A stretch of 64,000 bases of DNA from Congeria kusceri (taxonomy: Eukaryota; Mollusca; Bivalvia; Myida; Dreissenidae), in the NCBI GenBank assembly GCA_027627225.1, contig CM051024.1, positions 39,157,225 to 39,221,224 on the forward strand, given 5' to 3'. Both the position numbers and the translations under genes were made by a program. The notes under the pieces are model-generated. The model was given only the letters and a program-made list of their open reading frames with translations, ran no database searches and was not told the origin of the DNA. Of this stretch, positions 54,901-64,000 are shown piece by piece (within the stretch, counting starts at the first letter, position 1; each line of letters opens with the position of its first letter).

Positions 54901-56723
54901 GTACATTTCTCTCGCCTACGCAAGTGTCATCGATAACCATTGTCTATATAACAAAACAGTATTCATGTATAATTGTCAAATGTTTATAGGAAGACGAACA
55001 TCGCTTGTAACGATATTCCAATATAAAATGATTATTATTTTGAATATGTTAATGTAGACCTACCGTCAACAAAATAATATACATATTAAGTAAAATATAA
55101 AACATATGATCGTGTATGTATAAACAAAATCTTTAATTTTCCATTACATTCTTCAAAGTAAATGACAACAGCAATACACGGATTATCATTGGTTGCCAGC
55201 TCTTTGTATACCAATACAAATATACACTCAACAAGTTATAACGCACTAAATGGAAATTTTAGTTTTTTTTATTTATAAGAATTTCAGCTGTGCCGTGGTA
55301 AACACAAAAAAGTTTCGTATTATTTCCAATATTTCGGTATGAACACATGCATGTATAGCTTAAATAATCATAGCTGACATTTCAAGCTGAAGTTCTTATC
55401 AATAAAGCAAATACTACAATTTCTAATTATTTCCATTTGGTGCGTTATAACTTTTGTTGAGAGTATACATAAATGAAAAAAATACGTAAGGTCTTAAAAT
55501 CACGCTATGCTCGGACCGCGAAATAGTCGAAATTAAAACCACCGCGAAACGAAACGATTTTACAGTAGTAATCTATATTTTGTAGGTAACAAAACCACAA
55601 CTCAGAAGCCGACAACGATGGATCGGTCGTACGACCCCCACTTCCGGGACAGGGACGTGGACCGCTGGGACCAACAGCACATCCGGTACGTGAAGTTCTC
55701 GCTCTTCAAACAGTCTGAGGAGGTGGGATACGTCGTCTTCAACGGAACCGGAAGTACGTACATGTCCTGGTTCGACAGGTCGCGTGTGGAGTCGTCCAGC
55801 TGGTCCGACCTGACGCCCTCCAACACGTACAACTTTTTTTCTATTCAAGGTAGGGGGCGCACGTAATGTGTTCCTTGGTGGTCTTGCTCTAAAGTCGCGT
55901 GTATTGTTTTTGAAAAGTAGATGGCAACAACTGCCTTTTTTCAGAATTGTGTATTTCTGCATTTTCAAATGGCCGCTAAACTTGAACATTAATATTACAT
56001 AGTTACCTTTATGTGTGTGTGTGTGTCACGAGATTGTATTGATTTATTGAAGTCGATGCATTTCTAACGAATTATTTACCGGTTTTGTAACTTCATAACG
56101 CCTTAGATTATTACCGGTAGTCTTCGTAAACCCGATGTTTATATTGCTGACTTGAAAATTTACGTGATTTAATGGGCACATTTATTGCCATATGTTAAAT
56201 AACTATGGAATTTTTAAGAACAAAAATGTATTTTAAAACATGTAAACAAAAGGTGGTATTAGTTGTATTATTGTATTTATACGTTACAACAGCTTTAAAA
56301 TGCCTACACTTACCAAAATGTAGCTTTATGCGAAGAAGTCATTATTTTGTTTTGGCACGTGTGCACTAACTGAAAATAGTGATATGCTGAAACAAATTGA
56401 ACAAAAATATTACTGCGATTATGGTATACATTTTCTAGTCTTTATTACCATGTATTATAATTCATACGGTTATCTTTGAATGGCAAGGTCACATCGACGG
56501 TCAGACTCTCGAGCGGACGTTCTTCATCAACCAGCAATACGGCGGCTGTGACAATGACGTCGGTAACGTGGTGGTTGTGGAGCATGACAGCGGGTGTGAC
56601 TGGGACCACCAGCCGCGCTACCCGCAATTCCTCTACTCCGACATGAACGGCGCCGACAATTGGAACCGCAGGATGTTCGGACGCGCCGACTATCTGGCCA
56701 TCTTCATATACACTGGGCACTGA
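51885..56723 (+). CDS. secreted protein of unrecognised family, 4 exons, 228 aa
   Basis: I do not recognise a named family. Exons 51885-51952, 54134-54252, 55586-55849 and 56488-56723 join in consistent phases to a protein with a signal peptide (MLVLFIFGTLWAGSFG), so it is exported. The mature part is aromatic-rich and hydrophilic: GWRMIFRATSGNGADVYQAW, HIRYVKFSLFKQSEEVGYVV, FNGTGSTYMSWFDRSRVESS, TYNFFSIQGHIDGQ, FFINQQYGGCDNDVGN, PQFLYSDMNG, NRRMFGRADYLAIFIYTGH. Two Cys (YGGC, DSGCDW) are the only ones in the mature protein and may pair. N-glycosylation sequons NKT and NGT are present. The regular strand-like alternation suggests a single beta-rich domain. My impression is that similar proteins occur in several molluscs without assigned function. 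Intron 1 holds a 1.4-kb TIR element; intron 2 starts with a CTCA microsatellite. Confidence 0.85.
52319..53738. mobile_element. 1.42-kb TIR element with TCGCGA-rich ends
   Basis: The left TACAGTACGTGCCACGCGAA, ACCCGC pairs with a right end whose reverse complement is TACAGTACGCGCCACGCGAA, ACCCGC. Both subterminal 200-bp zones are crowded with TCGCGA, CGCGAA and TTCGTCGCG, while the middle is AT-rich. No transposase frame was found. Frames across the ends (52268-52570, 53478-53816) are by-products. It sits in intron 1 of the secreted-protein gene. Confidence 0.82.
54134..54252 (+). CDS. secreted protein exon 2
   Basis: Acceptor TTACTTTTTCAG. It encodes PRPSFQYQQTVGSLEDTGW, then RMIFRATSGNGADVYQAWTN. 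Donor G|GTAGCG in phase 1. Confidence 0.82.
54284..54585. repeat. (CTCA)n microsatellite, about 300 bp
   Basis: Almost pure CACT/CTCA tetranucleotides with TTCACTCC interruptions, followed to about 54650 by TTCG-rich sequence. It starts about 30 bp inside intron 2 of the secreted-protein gene. The long His/Ser/Leu/Thr frames across it are not coding. Confidence 0.97.
55226..55463. mobile_element. 238-bp MITE, GTTATAACGCACCAAATGG family, copy 1
   Basis: The TIR is CTCAACAARGTTATAACGC, ACYAAATGGAAAT, with the reverse complement at the right end. TATAC flanks both sides (55221-55225 and 55464-55468) as a likely target duplication. It ends 122 bp before exon 3 of the secreted-protein gene. Confidence 0.82.
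55586..55849 (+). CDS. secreted protein exon 3
   Basis: Acceptor TATTTTGTAG, donor G|GTAGGG. It encodes NKTTTQKPTTMDRSYDPHFR, the RYVKFSLFKQSEEVGYVVFN core and FFSIQ. Confidence 0.85.
56488..56723 (+). CDS. secreted protein exon 4 (terminal)
   Basis: Acceptor TTGAATGGCAAG is weak, but the better TTTTCTAG upstream leads straight to a stop. It encodes HIDGQTLERTFFINQQYGGC to AIFIYTGH and TGA. Confidence 0.85.
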
Positions 56724-56753
56724 GTTCGTTAAGACTTCTCAAACAAAACTTCA

Positions 56754-56759
56754 AATAAA
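56754..56759 (+). terminator. polyadenylation signal AATAAA
   Basis: AATAAA 31 nt after the stop codon of the secreted-protein gene, in a short 3' UTR. Confidence 0.7.
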
Positions 56760-56859
56760 ACGAACAGAAATACCCGATGAACAATTTTAGCTTGTTTAAT
56801 AACGTATGCATGCAGCGTAATTTATGTAGCTTCGAAAGTTAACCATTTCAGAGTGCACT

Positions 56860-57290
56860 CCCCTCCAACACCATGTTAATATCAACGCAGCAAGTCAGGG
56901 GAGAACACTGTGAAGTGTTCGACATTTTGCATACAATTATTATTATGCCCCACATACTATGGCGTGACAAATGTTGCAATATTCTTTGTCAACTATATTT
57001 ATTCACTAACAATATATGTGTGATCTAAAAACAAAATGTTTGTTCAATAAAAAAATAATTATTCCATAATTTTCAATATTTGTTCAATAAAAAATATTTA
57101 TTCCTTCAATGCCATATAAATATTTGTTAAACAAACTATTCATTCTTACAAAAATAATTGTTCATAAAATTTAATTATGTTCTAAAAATATATTTATGAG
57201 GTAGGAAAATATTGATATGGTCTATAAATGGCCCATTTGTACGGTGGCATAGAGGGGCCATGAGAACTATTTTATTTGTCGCTTATTTAT
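56860..57290. other. intergenic, AT-rich
   Basis: 3' flank of the secreted-protein gene with several TTTGTTCAATAAAAAA direct repeats of about 35 bp (57040-57130). No gene was seen. Confidence 0.45.
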
Positions 57291-57292
57291 AG

Positions 57293-59400
57293 CTAAAGGC
57301 CCTGTCACACTGTGGCGGCTTTGAACTTTGAGTTTTGTACGAGTTCTGGCGATTTGCAACTCGACGTAAAATGGACGAGATGGTCGCGGAATTGTTTCCA
57401 GACGATATTTGTCCCAGTTCTCTTCAACATATTAGTACGATAGGACCTATAGCCACTTTGTGTTCGCGCGTGTACTGCATGTATTGCATAATAGCGGGAA
57501 ACAGTTTGGTCGTTCGGACATTGATTGTAAATTTTCATGATTTGGTATTTCCAATTCTGGTAAATATTTGTTTTATTGGTTTTATTTTAAAGAGGAATAA
57601 TTGCAATGTTTTGTTTTCTATTTATTTGTAAAAGTTTAATAGTTAACATGTACAGCATGTTAATGTCATATGTTTTCGCGGGCATTTGAAATGGCAGCAA
57701 CCTTCTTCTAACATAATTTCTGAGTATTTATAGTATATATAAATAACGCACATTTATATAATGCATGGCAAGTTAACTTGCAGAACATGTGAGGTTACAG
57801 AGAGGAGCGAAAGAGGCTGTCATACACTCAATTCCATAAATTGGTAAGATTGTATATGTAATGTGTTGTTGTTGTTGTTGCTTGCCATGATTGTGATTGT
57901 TTATATGTTTGTTGCTTTATATGTATTTGATAATTATGTTTCTAGGTTAATTTTACATGTATATAAATAATGACCACTAGAACAACCAGAACATATGAAT
58001 GAGAATAATATATATTATGCTGTATTATGTAATAATTGATTATTGTAATAATTATTACATTTCTACATAATCGATGATATAATATGCTTATGAATGCTAT
58101 TCTACATTGTCAGGATGTAGTTCTGAGTTCTGAGTTCGGAGTCAACTGATGTTATTGGCAGTCGACAGAATGTTTATGACATGGTAGACTTAATAAATAA
58201 ATGTAGCCCAAAAGTCTGATGCCTTCGTAGTTCATATAAATCAGTAGGCTACAAATTGATAGTCAGGGAAATGAAAGGTAACAAAATCATAAAACATTAT
58301 ATGGGAGGAGCTTATCGTAGCAGATATTTGCAGTTTCAGTCAACGATAATTTAGCTCCTCCTCCATTTTGATTAGATAACGTATTTCTATGCATTCCCAA
58401 TGGCCGTGTGTTCATTAATGTCCGTAAGGAATCTGGAAAGGTCTATTTTGATTGTAAGTTCACAGAAGTTATTGGCGTTGATAATAAATTGTTAATTAAT
58501 AATAAAGTCATATGTAAACAAAACATACCATGTTGCTAGTCACCAACGGGATCTTTTTTTCCTAAAAAACATAAACACTTCCATGCCTGAAATGATTTAC
58601 CATGTGGTGACAGTGGTTCTTTCGCCGCATAGTGGAAGTAATATCCGCGAGGAGTTTGCACTATTGTTTTGGAAACGTCTATTCAGGATACAGTATTAGT
58701 TTTTAATGCATCACCATTATATATACACATGTAATACATGTTTAAAGACAAACACATTGCGTCTTAAGATGTTTACATACTGTTCAATCATTAAAAGAAA
58801 CAACAGAAATATGCGTGTGTAGCCGTATAGTGTTCAATGGTACATCTATACAATTGTGTTAAATTTTGATTTCACAAAATCGAGTAATGATCAAAATAAT
58901 TTACCCAACGATTATACTGTTGTCACCCCAGTTACTGTTCACTCAGCTCACACAACAGGGCCTATAGCCACGTTTTGTCCGCGCGTGCAATGCACACGTC
59001 ATTGAAAAGAACGGAAACAACCCCCATTAAACATTAATATGGGAGAGCTTATCGTAGCAGATTGACAGTTTTAGCCAATGAAAATTTAGCTCCTCCTCGT
59101 TTTTTGTTGGATTACCTATTTCTATTCATTGCCATTGATGTGCGCTCGTTAATGATGAACCATTATTAACAGTAAATCGGCTGGAAACCAAAATCAAGCA
59201 CAATGATTGGACAATAATGCCTCAAGCAATTTGAATATGAGTGACAATGGTGGAATCGTCCAGTTTGGCAAAACTGGAAGGGTCTATCTTTAGATTTAAG
59301 TTAACCGAAGTTATTGGGGTTGTTATAAATGTTTTATGAATTCCATTCGCGAATATGTAAATGTCAAAATGTCAAAAACAAACTTAACCAAACTGCTAGT
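57293..59400. mobile_element. Harbinger-like fragment and ~740-bp direct duplication
   Basis: AAGGCCCTGTCACACTGTGG is followed by TTTTGTACGAGTTCTGGCGA and GCAACTCGACG, a terminus I associate with PIF/Harbinger elements (recollection). No matching right end was found. Downstream, 58300-58500 and 59035-59330 share blocks in order (GAGCTTATCGTAGCAGAT, AATTTAGCTCCTCCTC, GAAGTTATTGG). GRCCTATAGCCAC...CGCGCGTG occurs at about 57446 and 58960. The region is therefore an old direct duplication of element-derived sequence. Confidence 0.5.
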
Positions 59401-59662
59401 CACATGCCAACTCACCTGTGACACGACTATATCATTTTAATTGTGGACAATGCACGACCTAAGAATTACAAACAATGTCATAGAAATTGTTCTTGAACTT
59501 TTTTTTTTCACCGATATCTTTACTTAGTTGACGATTCTTCGCTATCGTGTTGAGTATATGGCTATTCTCGCATGAATCAGAATTTATGTTTTCTATGATA
59601 CATACGGTTTTATTTAAAAGAAAAATTCAGATCATCAGCTAACGAGTACTAGTATGTAATTA

Positions 59663-59880
59663 TGGAATACATTCAACAAAGGTTATAACGCACCAAATGG
59701 AATAAATAGAAATTTATATATTTTCTTTATTTATAAGAATTTCAGCTCGAAATGTCAGCTATGATTTTGTGAGTTATGCATGCACGTGTTCATACCAAAA
59801 TATTATAAAAAATAAAATTTCGTATTTATCATGGCGCAGCTGAAATTTCCATTTGGTCCGTTATAAATTTTGTTGAGTGC
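59663..59880. mobile_element. MITE, GTTATAACGCACCAAATGG family, copy 2
   Basis: The left TTCAACAAAGGTTATAACGC, ACCAAATGGAA and the right end TTTCCATTTGGTCCGTTATA, AATTTTGTTGA are inverted. Body blocks (TTTATTTATAAGAATTTCAG, GCATGCACGTGTTCATACC) match copy 1 at 55226 partly in inverted order. Confidence 0.8.
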
Positions 59881-59984
59881 ATTTGTAAAATGTTTCGTGT
59901 TGCTCATGATCAATATTAGAGTTAAAACTACGATTATTGGGCTGGACGACCCGGCTCATCACCGTATGCTCACTTTCCCACAAT

Positions 59985-60715
59985 GAGCGGTCGTCCCATG
60001 TCATAATGAGTGGTCGATGGTTTTGCTATATCAAAATAAGTGGTCGATGATTGTGTCATATCAAAATGAAAGGTCGATGCTTTTGCAATGTCATAGTGAG
60101 TGGTCGATGATTGATCTATGTCATAGTGAGTGGTCGATGATGAATAGTCGACGATTGCCCCGATCTTATAATGAGTGGTCGATGAATGTGTTATGTCATA
60201 ATAAGTTGTCGATGATTGCCCCACGCCATAGAAAGTTGTCTATTATTGTCCCCATGTCTTAGTTGGTGGTCGAAGATTGATTCCGTGTCATAATAAGTGG
60301 AATAATTATTGTCCACTTGTCGATTACTGGCCTCATGGCATACAGAGTGGTTAATTATTGCCCCCGTGGTATTATGAGTAGTCGATCATAGACGCCATGT
60401 CTTAATGAGTGGTCGACGATTGTCCCCATGTGGTAATGAGTGGTCGATGATTGCCTCCATGTCGTAACTGGTGGTCGATGATTGCCCCCATGTCGTAACT
60501 GGTGGTCGACAATAGCCCATGTCATAATGAGTGAAATGGATATTGCCTCCATGACGTAAAGAGTGGTTGATTGTTGTCCCAATGTCATAATGAGTGGTCG
60601 ATGATTTTGCTTTTGTCGTAATGAGTGGTCGATTATTGCCCCAATGTGGTAATGTTTGTTTGATTATTGCCCCATTGCGCAATGAGTGGTCGATGAATGA
60701 CCCAAGTAATAATTT
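59985..60715. repeat. degenerate ~31-bp tandem repeat, about 22 copies
   Basis: Core GAGTGGTCGATGATTGCCCC, CATGTCATAAT repeats with unit lengths of about 29-33 bp. The frames on both strands follow the repeat and lack splice or domain logic. Confidence 0.92.
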
Positions 60716-60844
60716 TCGTCATGTATAAACCCATTTTGAGCTATTTCTCCCTACATTTGTACAGCAAAATACACCTTTCTCAATTTGTTAATTCCAACAC
60801 GAAACACCAAGCGCAACAATTCTTATTATTAACAGTCGTTTTTA

Positions 60845-61195
60845 ATGAAATTAACAGTTGCTTTAATGAAGATAACAGTTGCTTTAATGAAGATAACAGA
60901 TGTTTTAATGGAGATAACAGTTGCTTTAATGAGCTTTAATGAAGATAAAATTTTCTTTAAAACAAGTTAACTGTTGCTTTAATGAAGATAACAGTTGCCT
61001 TTATGAAGATAACAGTTTCTTTTAATGAAGATAACAGTTGCTTTAATGAAGTTAACTACATGTATTACTTTAACGAAGTTAACAGTTGCTTTTATGAAGT
61101 TAACAGTTGCTTTAATGAACTAAACATGTGCTGAAGTAGCTCGAATGAAGTTACCAGACGCTTTAATGAAGTTAACAGTTGCTTTATGTTTTTGC
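60845..61195. repeat. ~21-bp tandem repeat
   Basis: Core ACAGTTGCTTTAATGAAGAT(A/T) in about 15 diverged copies. It begins about 130 bp after the previous array. Confidence 0.9.
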
Positions 61196-61439
61196 ATACT
61201 CCTATAGTGAACCAAGCATGTAAACTCTGAAATACGCGTCTCGCTGTTAAATACGCCACATTTTAAACACAATAGCTGCAAAACAAAAGAATCAATCCGG
61301 CTGGTATATCAAAACATGTTAAAAATGATTTACTACAATAAAGCAATATAATTGAATGTCTGATTAGCACGCTGATCTACAGTTGATGTTTAAACGCAGG
61401 TATTTGATATTGAAGCCTGGTTTCGTGTGAAACGTTCAG

Positions 61440-61838
61440 AATTCAGTAGCACAGTACAAAATAGTAGAAGCTTTAGCAGAGGAAACCGCAGCAATACCAG
61501 CAGTACTAGTAGTGCTATTAGAAGCAGCCGTATTAGAAGTAGCAGCAGCAGCATCAGCAGCAGCAGTAGTGCTAGTATAAACAGCAGCAACAGCCGCAGT
61601 AGAAGACGAAGAAGCAGCAGCTACTACTACTACCACCACTACTACTACTACTACTACTATTACTAGTATTACTACTACTACTACTACTGCTACTACTACT
61701 ACTATTACAACGACTACGTATTAGCAGTAGTGCTAGTAGAAACAGCAGCAACAGCCGCAGTAGAAGATGAAGAAGCAGCAGCTACTACTACTACAACCAC
61801 TACTACTACGTACTGCTACTGCTACTACTACTTCTACA

Positions 61839-61872
<34 letters not shown>

Positions 61873-61907
61873 TTATTATTATTACAACTACGTACTATGT
61901 ACTACTA

Positions 61908-61947
<40 letters not shown>

Positions 61948-62047
61948 TACTACTACTACTACTACCACTACTACTACTACGACTACTACTACTACAACTA
62001 CTACAGCTACTACTGCTACTACAACAACAACAACAACAACAACAACG

Positions 62048-62092
<45 letters not shown>

Positions 62093-62242
62093 GCTACTAC
62101 TACTACTATTACAACGACTACGTATTAGCAGTAGTGCTAGTAGAAACAGCAGCAACAGCCGCAGTAGAAGATGAAGAAGCAGCAGCTACTACTACTACAA
62201 CCACTACTACTACGTACTGCTACTGCTACTACTACTTCTACA

Positions 62243-62273
<31 letters not shown>

Positions 62274-62308
62274 TTATTATTATTACAACTACGTACTATG
62301 TACTACTA

Positions 62309-62351
<43 letters not shown>

Positions 62352-62493
62352 TACTACTACTACTACTACCACTACTACTACTACGACTACTACTACTACA
62401 ACTACTACAGCTACTACTGCTACTACAACAACAACAACAACAACGACTACTACTACTACTACTACTGCTACTACGACTACTACTACTACAACG

Positions 62494-62552
<59 letters not shown>

Positions 62553-62656
62553 AGCTACTACTGCTACTACTAGTAGTGGTGGTAGTGGTAGTGGTAGCAG
62601 TAGTAGTAGTAGTTGTAGTAGTAGTAGTAGTTGTTGTAGTAGTAGTAGTAGTAGTT

Positions 62657-62696
<40 letters not shown>

Positions 62697-62860
62697 AAGT
62701 AGTAGTAGTAGTAGTAGTAGCAATAGCAGTAGTGGTAATAGTAGTAAGTACTGCAGCAGCAGTATTAATAGTTGTTATAACAGCAATAGCAACATTAGCA
62801 ATAGAAGTTGCAGTAGTGGCAGCAGTAGTAGTACCGGTAGTTTGAACGTCTTGTAAGCCG
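61440..62860. repeat. compound (AGC)n/(TAC)n/(GTA)n microsatellite with internal duplication
   Basis: AGC/AGT triplets, then long (CTA)n with AAC patches, then at about 62571 an abrupt switch to (GTA)n on the same strand. A 404-bp segment starting TTAGCAGTAGTGCTAGTAGA (61721) recurs at 62125. Low-complexity frames of up to 319 codons are artefacts. Confidence 0.96.
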
Positions 62861-64000
62861 TATATGACAACACCCCTTTAAACTCCCGCGGTCTCTGGTA
62901 TGGCTGGCCATGTATATGCAAACAGCTAACGATGACTGGATATATGGTCCAATGTATGACTGGCATTGTTGGATTAAAGTGATTAACGGGAACAATGGAT
63001 TTCAATGGTTAGTGAAACGGGGAGTCTAATGAAATATTAAAACCCGACATCGGAGTATAAATCTCACTCCGTACTGTTCCAAAGAGTGTAAATGAACTGA
63101 TATAATCTTTTTCACCATGCGGGGCTATCAAATGACGTAAATTCATTGGATTGTTTGAGCATTGTTTTCTCCGCGCGATGTAGATTTATCCAAAAAGAAT
63201 CTCGGAATAACAACAGGTGAGTGTTATTACAATGACATATTCGATTCATTTTGTAATCTGTCATAGCGATTAAGTTTCAGTGACAAGAAGTCATAATAAG
63301 TTCTTCTGATAGGGTTTGCATTCATCTTTTTATGTCCAGCTTTTGTAGCGCTTAAGGTTACCATGTTGATGCTGAAATGAAATGGAATTTTGCTGTCAAG
63401 AAATGAAATAAAACTGTTTTCTTTTTATTTATTTTTTTATAAAATAACAAAATTCATTGGAATATGTTGCGTGTCACAATTTTTAATTCCTTAATCAGGC
63501 AGAAATAAAGTTTTGCGTTAAAGGTACTTTTTACACGTATTAAATGGTAACTGAGTTTCGCATTGCTGTCTTCCTGAGTTCACATTAAATGTTAGGCTTA
63601 TTCAAGTGCACCGATTCAATTCGTGTGGTGCTAGCACAGCAACATACATGTCAAAAGTTTGATCCTTACAAACAAAACTGTGCGTAATTCACATTGACAT
63701 CGTTTACATGACCTATTAATAAAGGTATTAAGAGTACACAATATGATCAGGAAAATAGAGAACCTCGGCTATTTCATTTAATACACTGTGTACCTAATAA
63801 GTAGAATTTAGAAGTTTTAGTGATTGTCTTGTAGCTTGCCCTATACATACCGGTACTGTATCTATTTGATTTTTTATTCTTCTTTACGCGTGTGTTTTCA
63901 TGTATGTTTACTTATGGAGTGAATTTTATGTATCTTTATAGGTCAAGACTCGCAAATATGCAATATGCATTTGTTTATTACAGCTCCTCATGATAACCTT
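62861..64000. other. right-edge sequence, no feature
   Basis: Moderately AT-rich unique DNA to the end of the window. No exon, RNA gene or repeat end was recognised. Confidence 0.4.

Noticed and set aside
61427..62856. Low-complexity proteins (poly-Tyr, poly-Thr, poly-Leu, poly-Ser) of up to 319 codons
   Set aside because: Trinucleotide repeats are open in all frames on both strands and carry no gene signals.

Overview
The window is eukaryotic and looks like a bivalve mollusc nuclear genome. The protein-coding genes are sparse, split by long introns, and embedded in AT-rich DNA packed with short inverted-repeat elements, tRNA-derived SINE-like sequences and satellite arrays. Several repeats (the GAGGCGTGTCGTG foldback, the AAGAGGGCC/GCTCACCTGAG repeat, the GGGCCCGTATTCACCAAA foldback, the SINE tail CTGAAATACTGTTGAAA) are ones I associate with bivalves such as Dreissena. 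The species assignment is from memory and unverified.

Layout. (1) 1-2022: a 55/57-bp minisatellite running off the left edge and closed by one inverted monomer. (2) 3.0-14.9 kb, minus strand: ribosomal protein uL13 (RPL13A), six exons assembled, first coding exon not found. Its last intron carries four copies of a box C/D snoRNA whose guide matches vertebrate SNORD33, which also lives in RPL13A. Its introns also hold several MITEs and satellite arrays. (3) 21.2-35.4 kb, plus strand: a five-exon secreted Cu/Zn superoxide dismutase of 203 aa with all metal ligands present. A decayed copy of its third exon lies about 0.7 kb upstream of the real one. (4) 44.3-45.1 kb, minus strand: a single-exon Olig-family bHLH transcription factor in an otherwise gene-poor interval, with several GC-richer islands that may be enhancers. 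(5) 51.9-56.7 kb, plus strand: a four-exon secreted protein of 228 aa from a family I cannot name. (6) 57.3-62.9 kb: a Harbinger-like fragment, a direct duplication, and three consecutive tandem arrays ending in a (TAC)n/(GTA)n palindromic microsatellite.

The four genes have unrelated jobs (translation, extracellular antioxidant defence, neural or glial-type transcriptional control, unknown secreted function) and there is no operon logic. The one functional coupling visible is the snoRNA-host relation: the RPL13A introns would yield an 18S rRNA methylation guide, so ribosomal protein and rRNA modification are expressed from one transcript. Exon boundaries were read by eye from splice signals, reading phase and family similarity. 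No search or transcript evidence was available.
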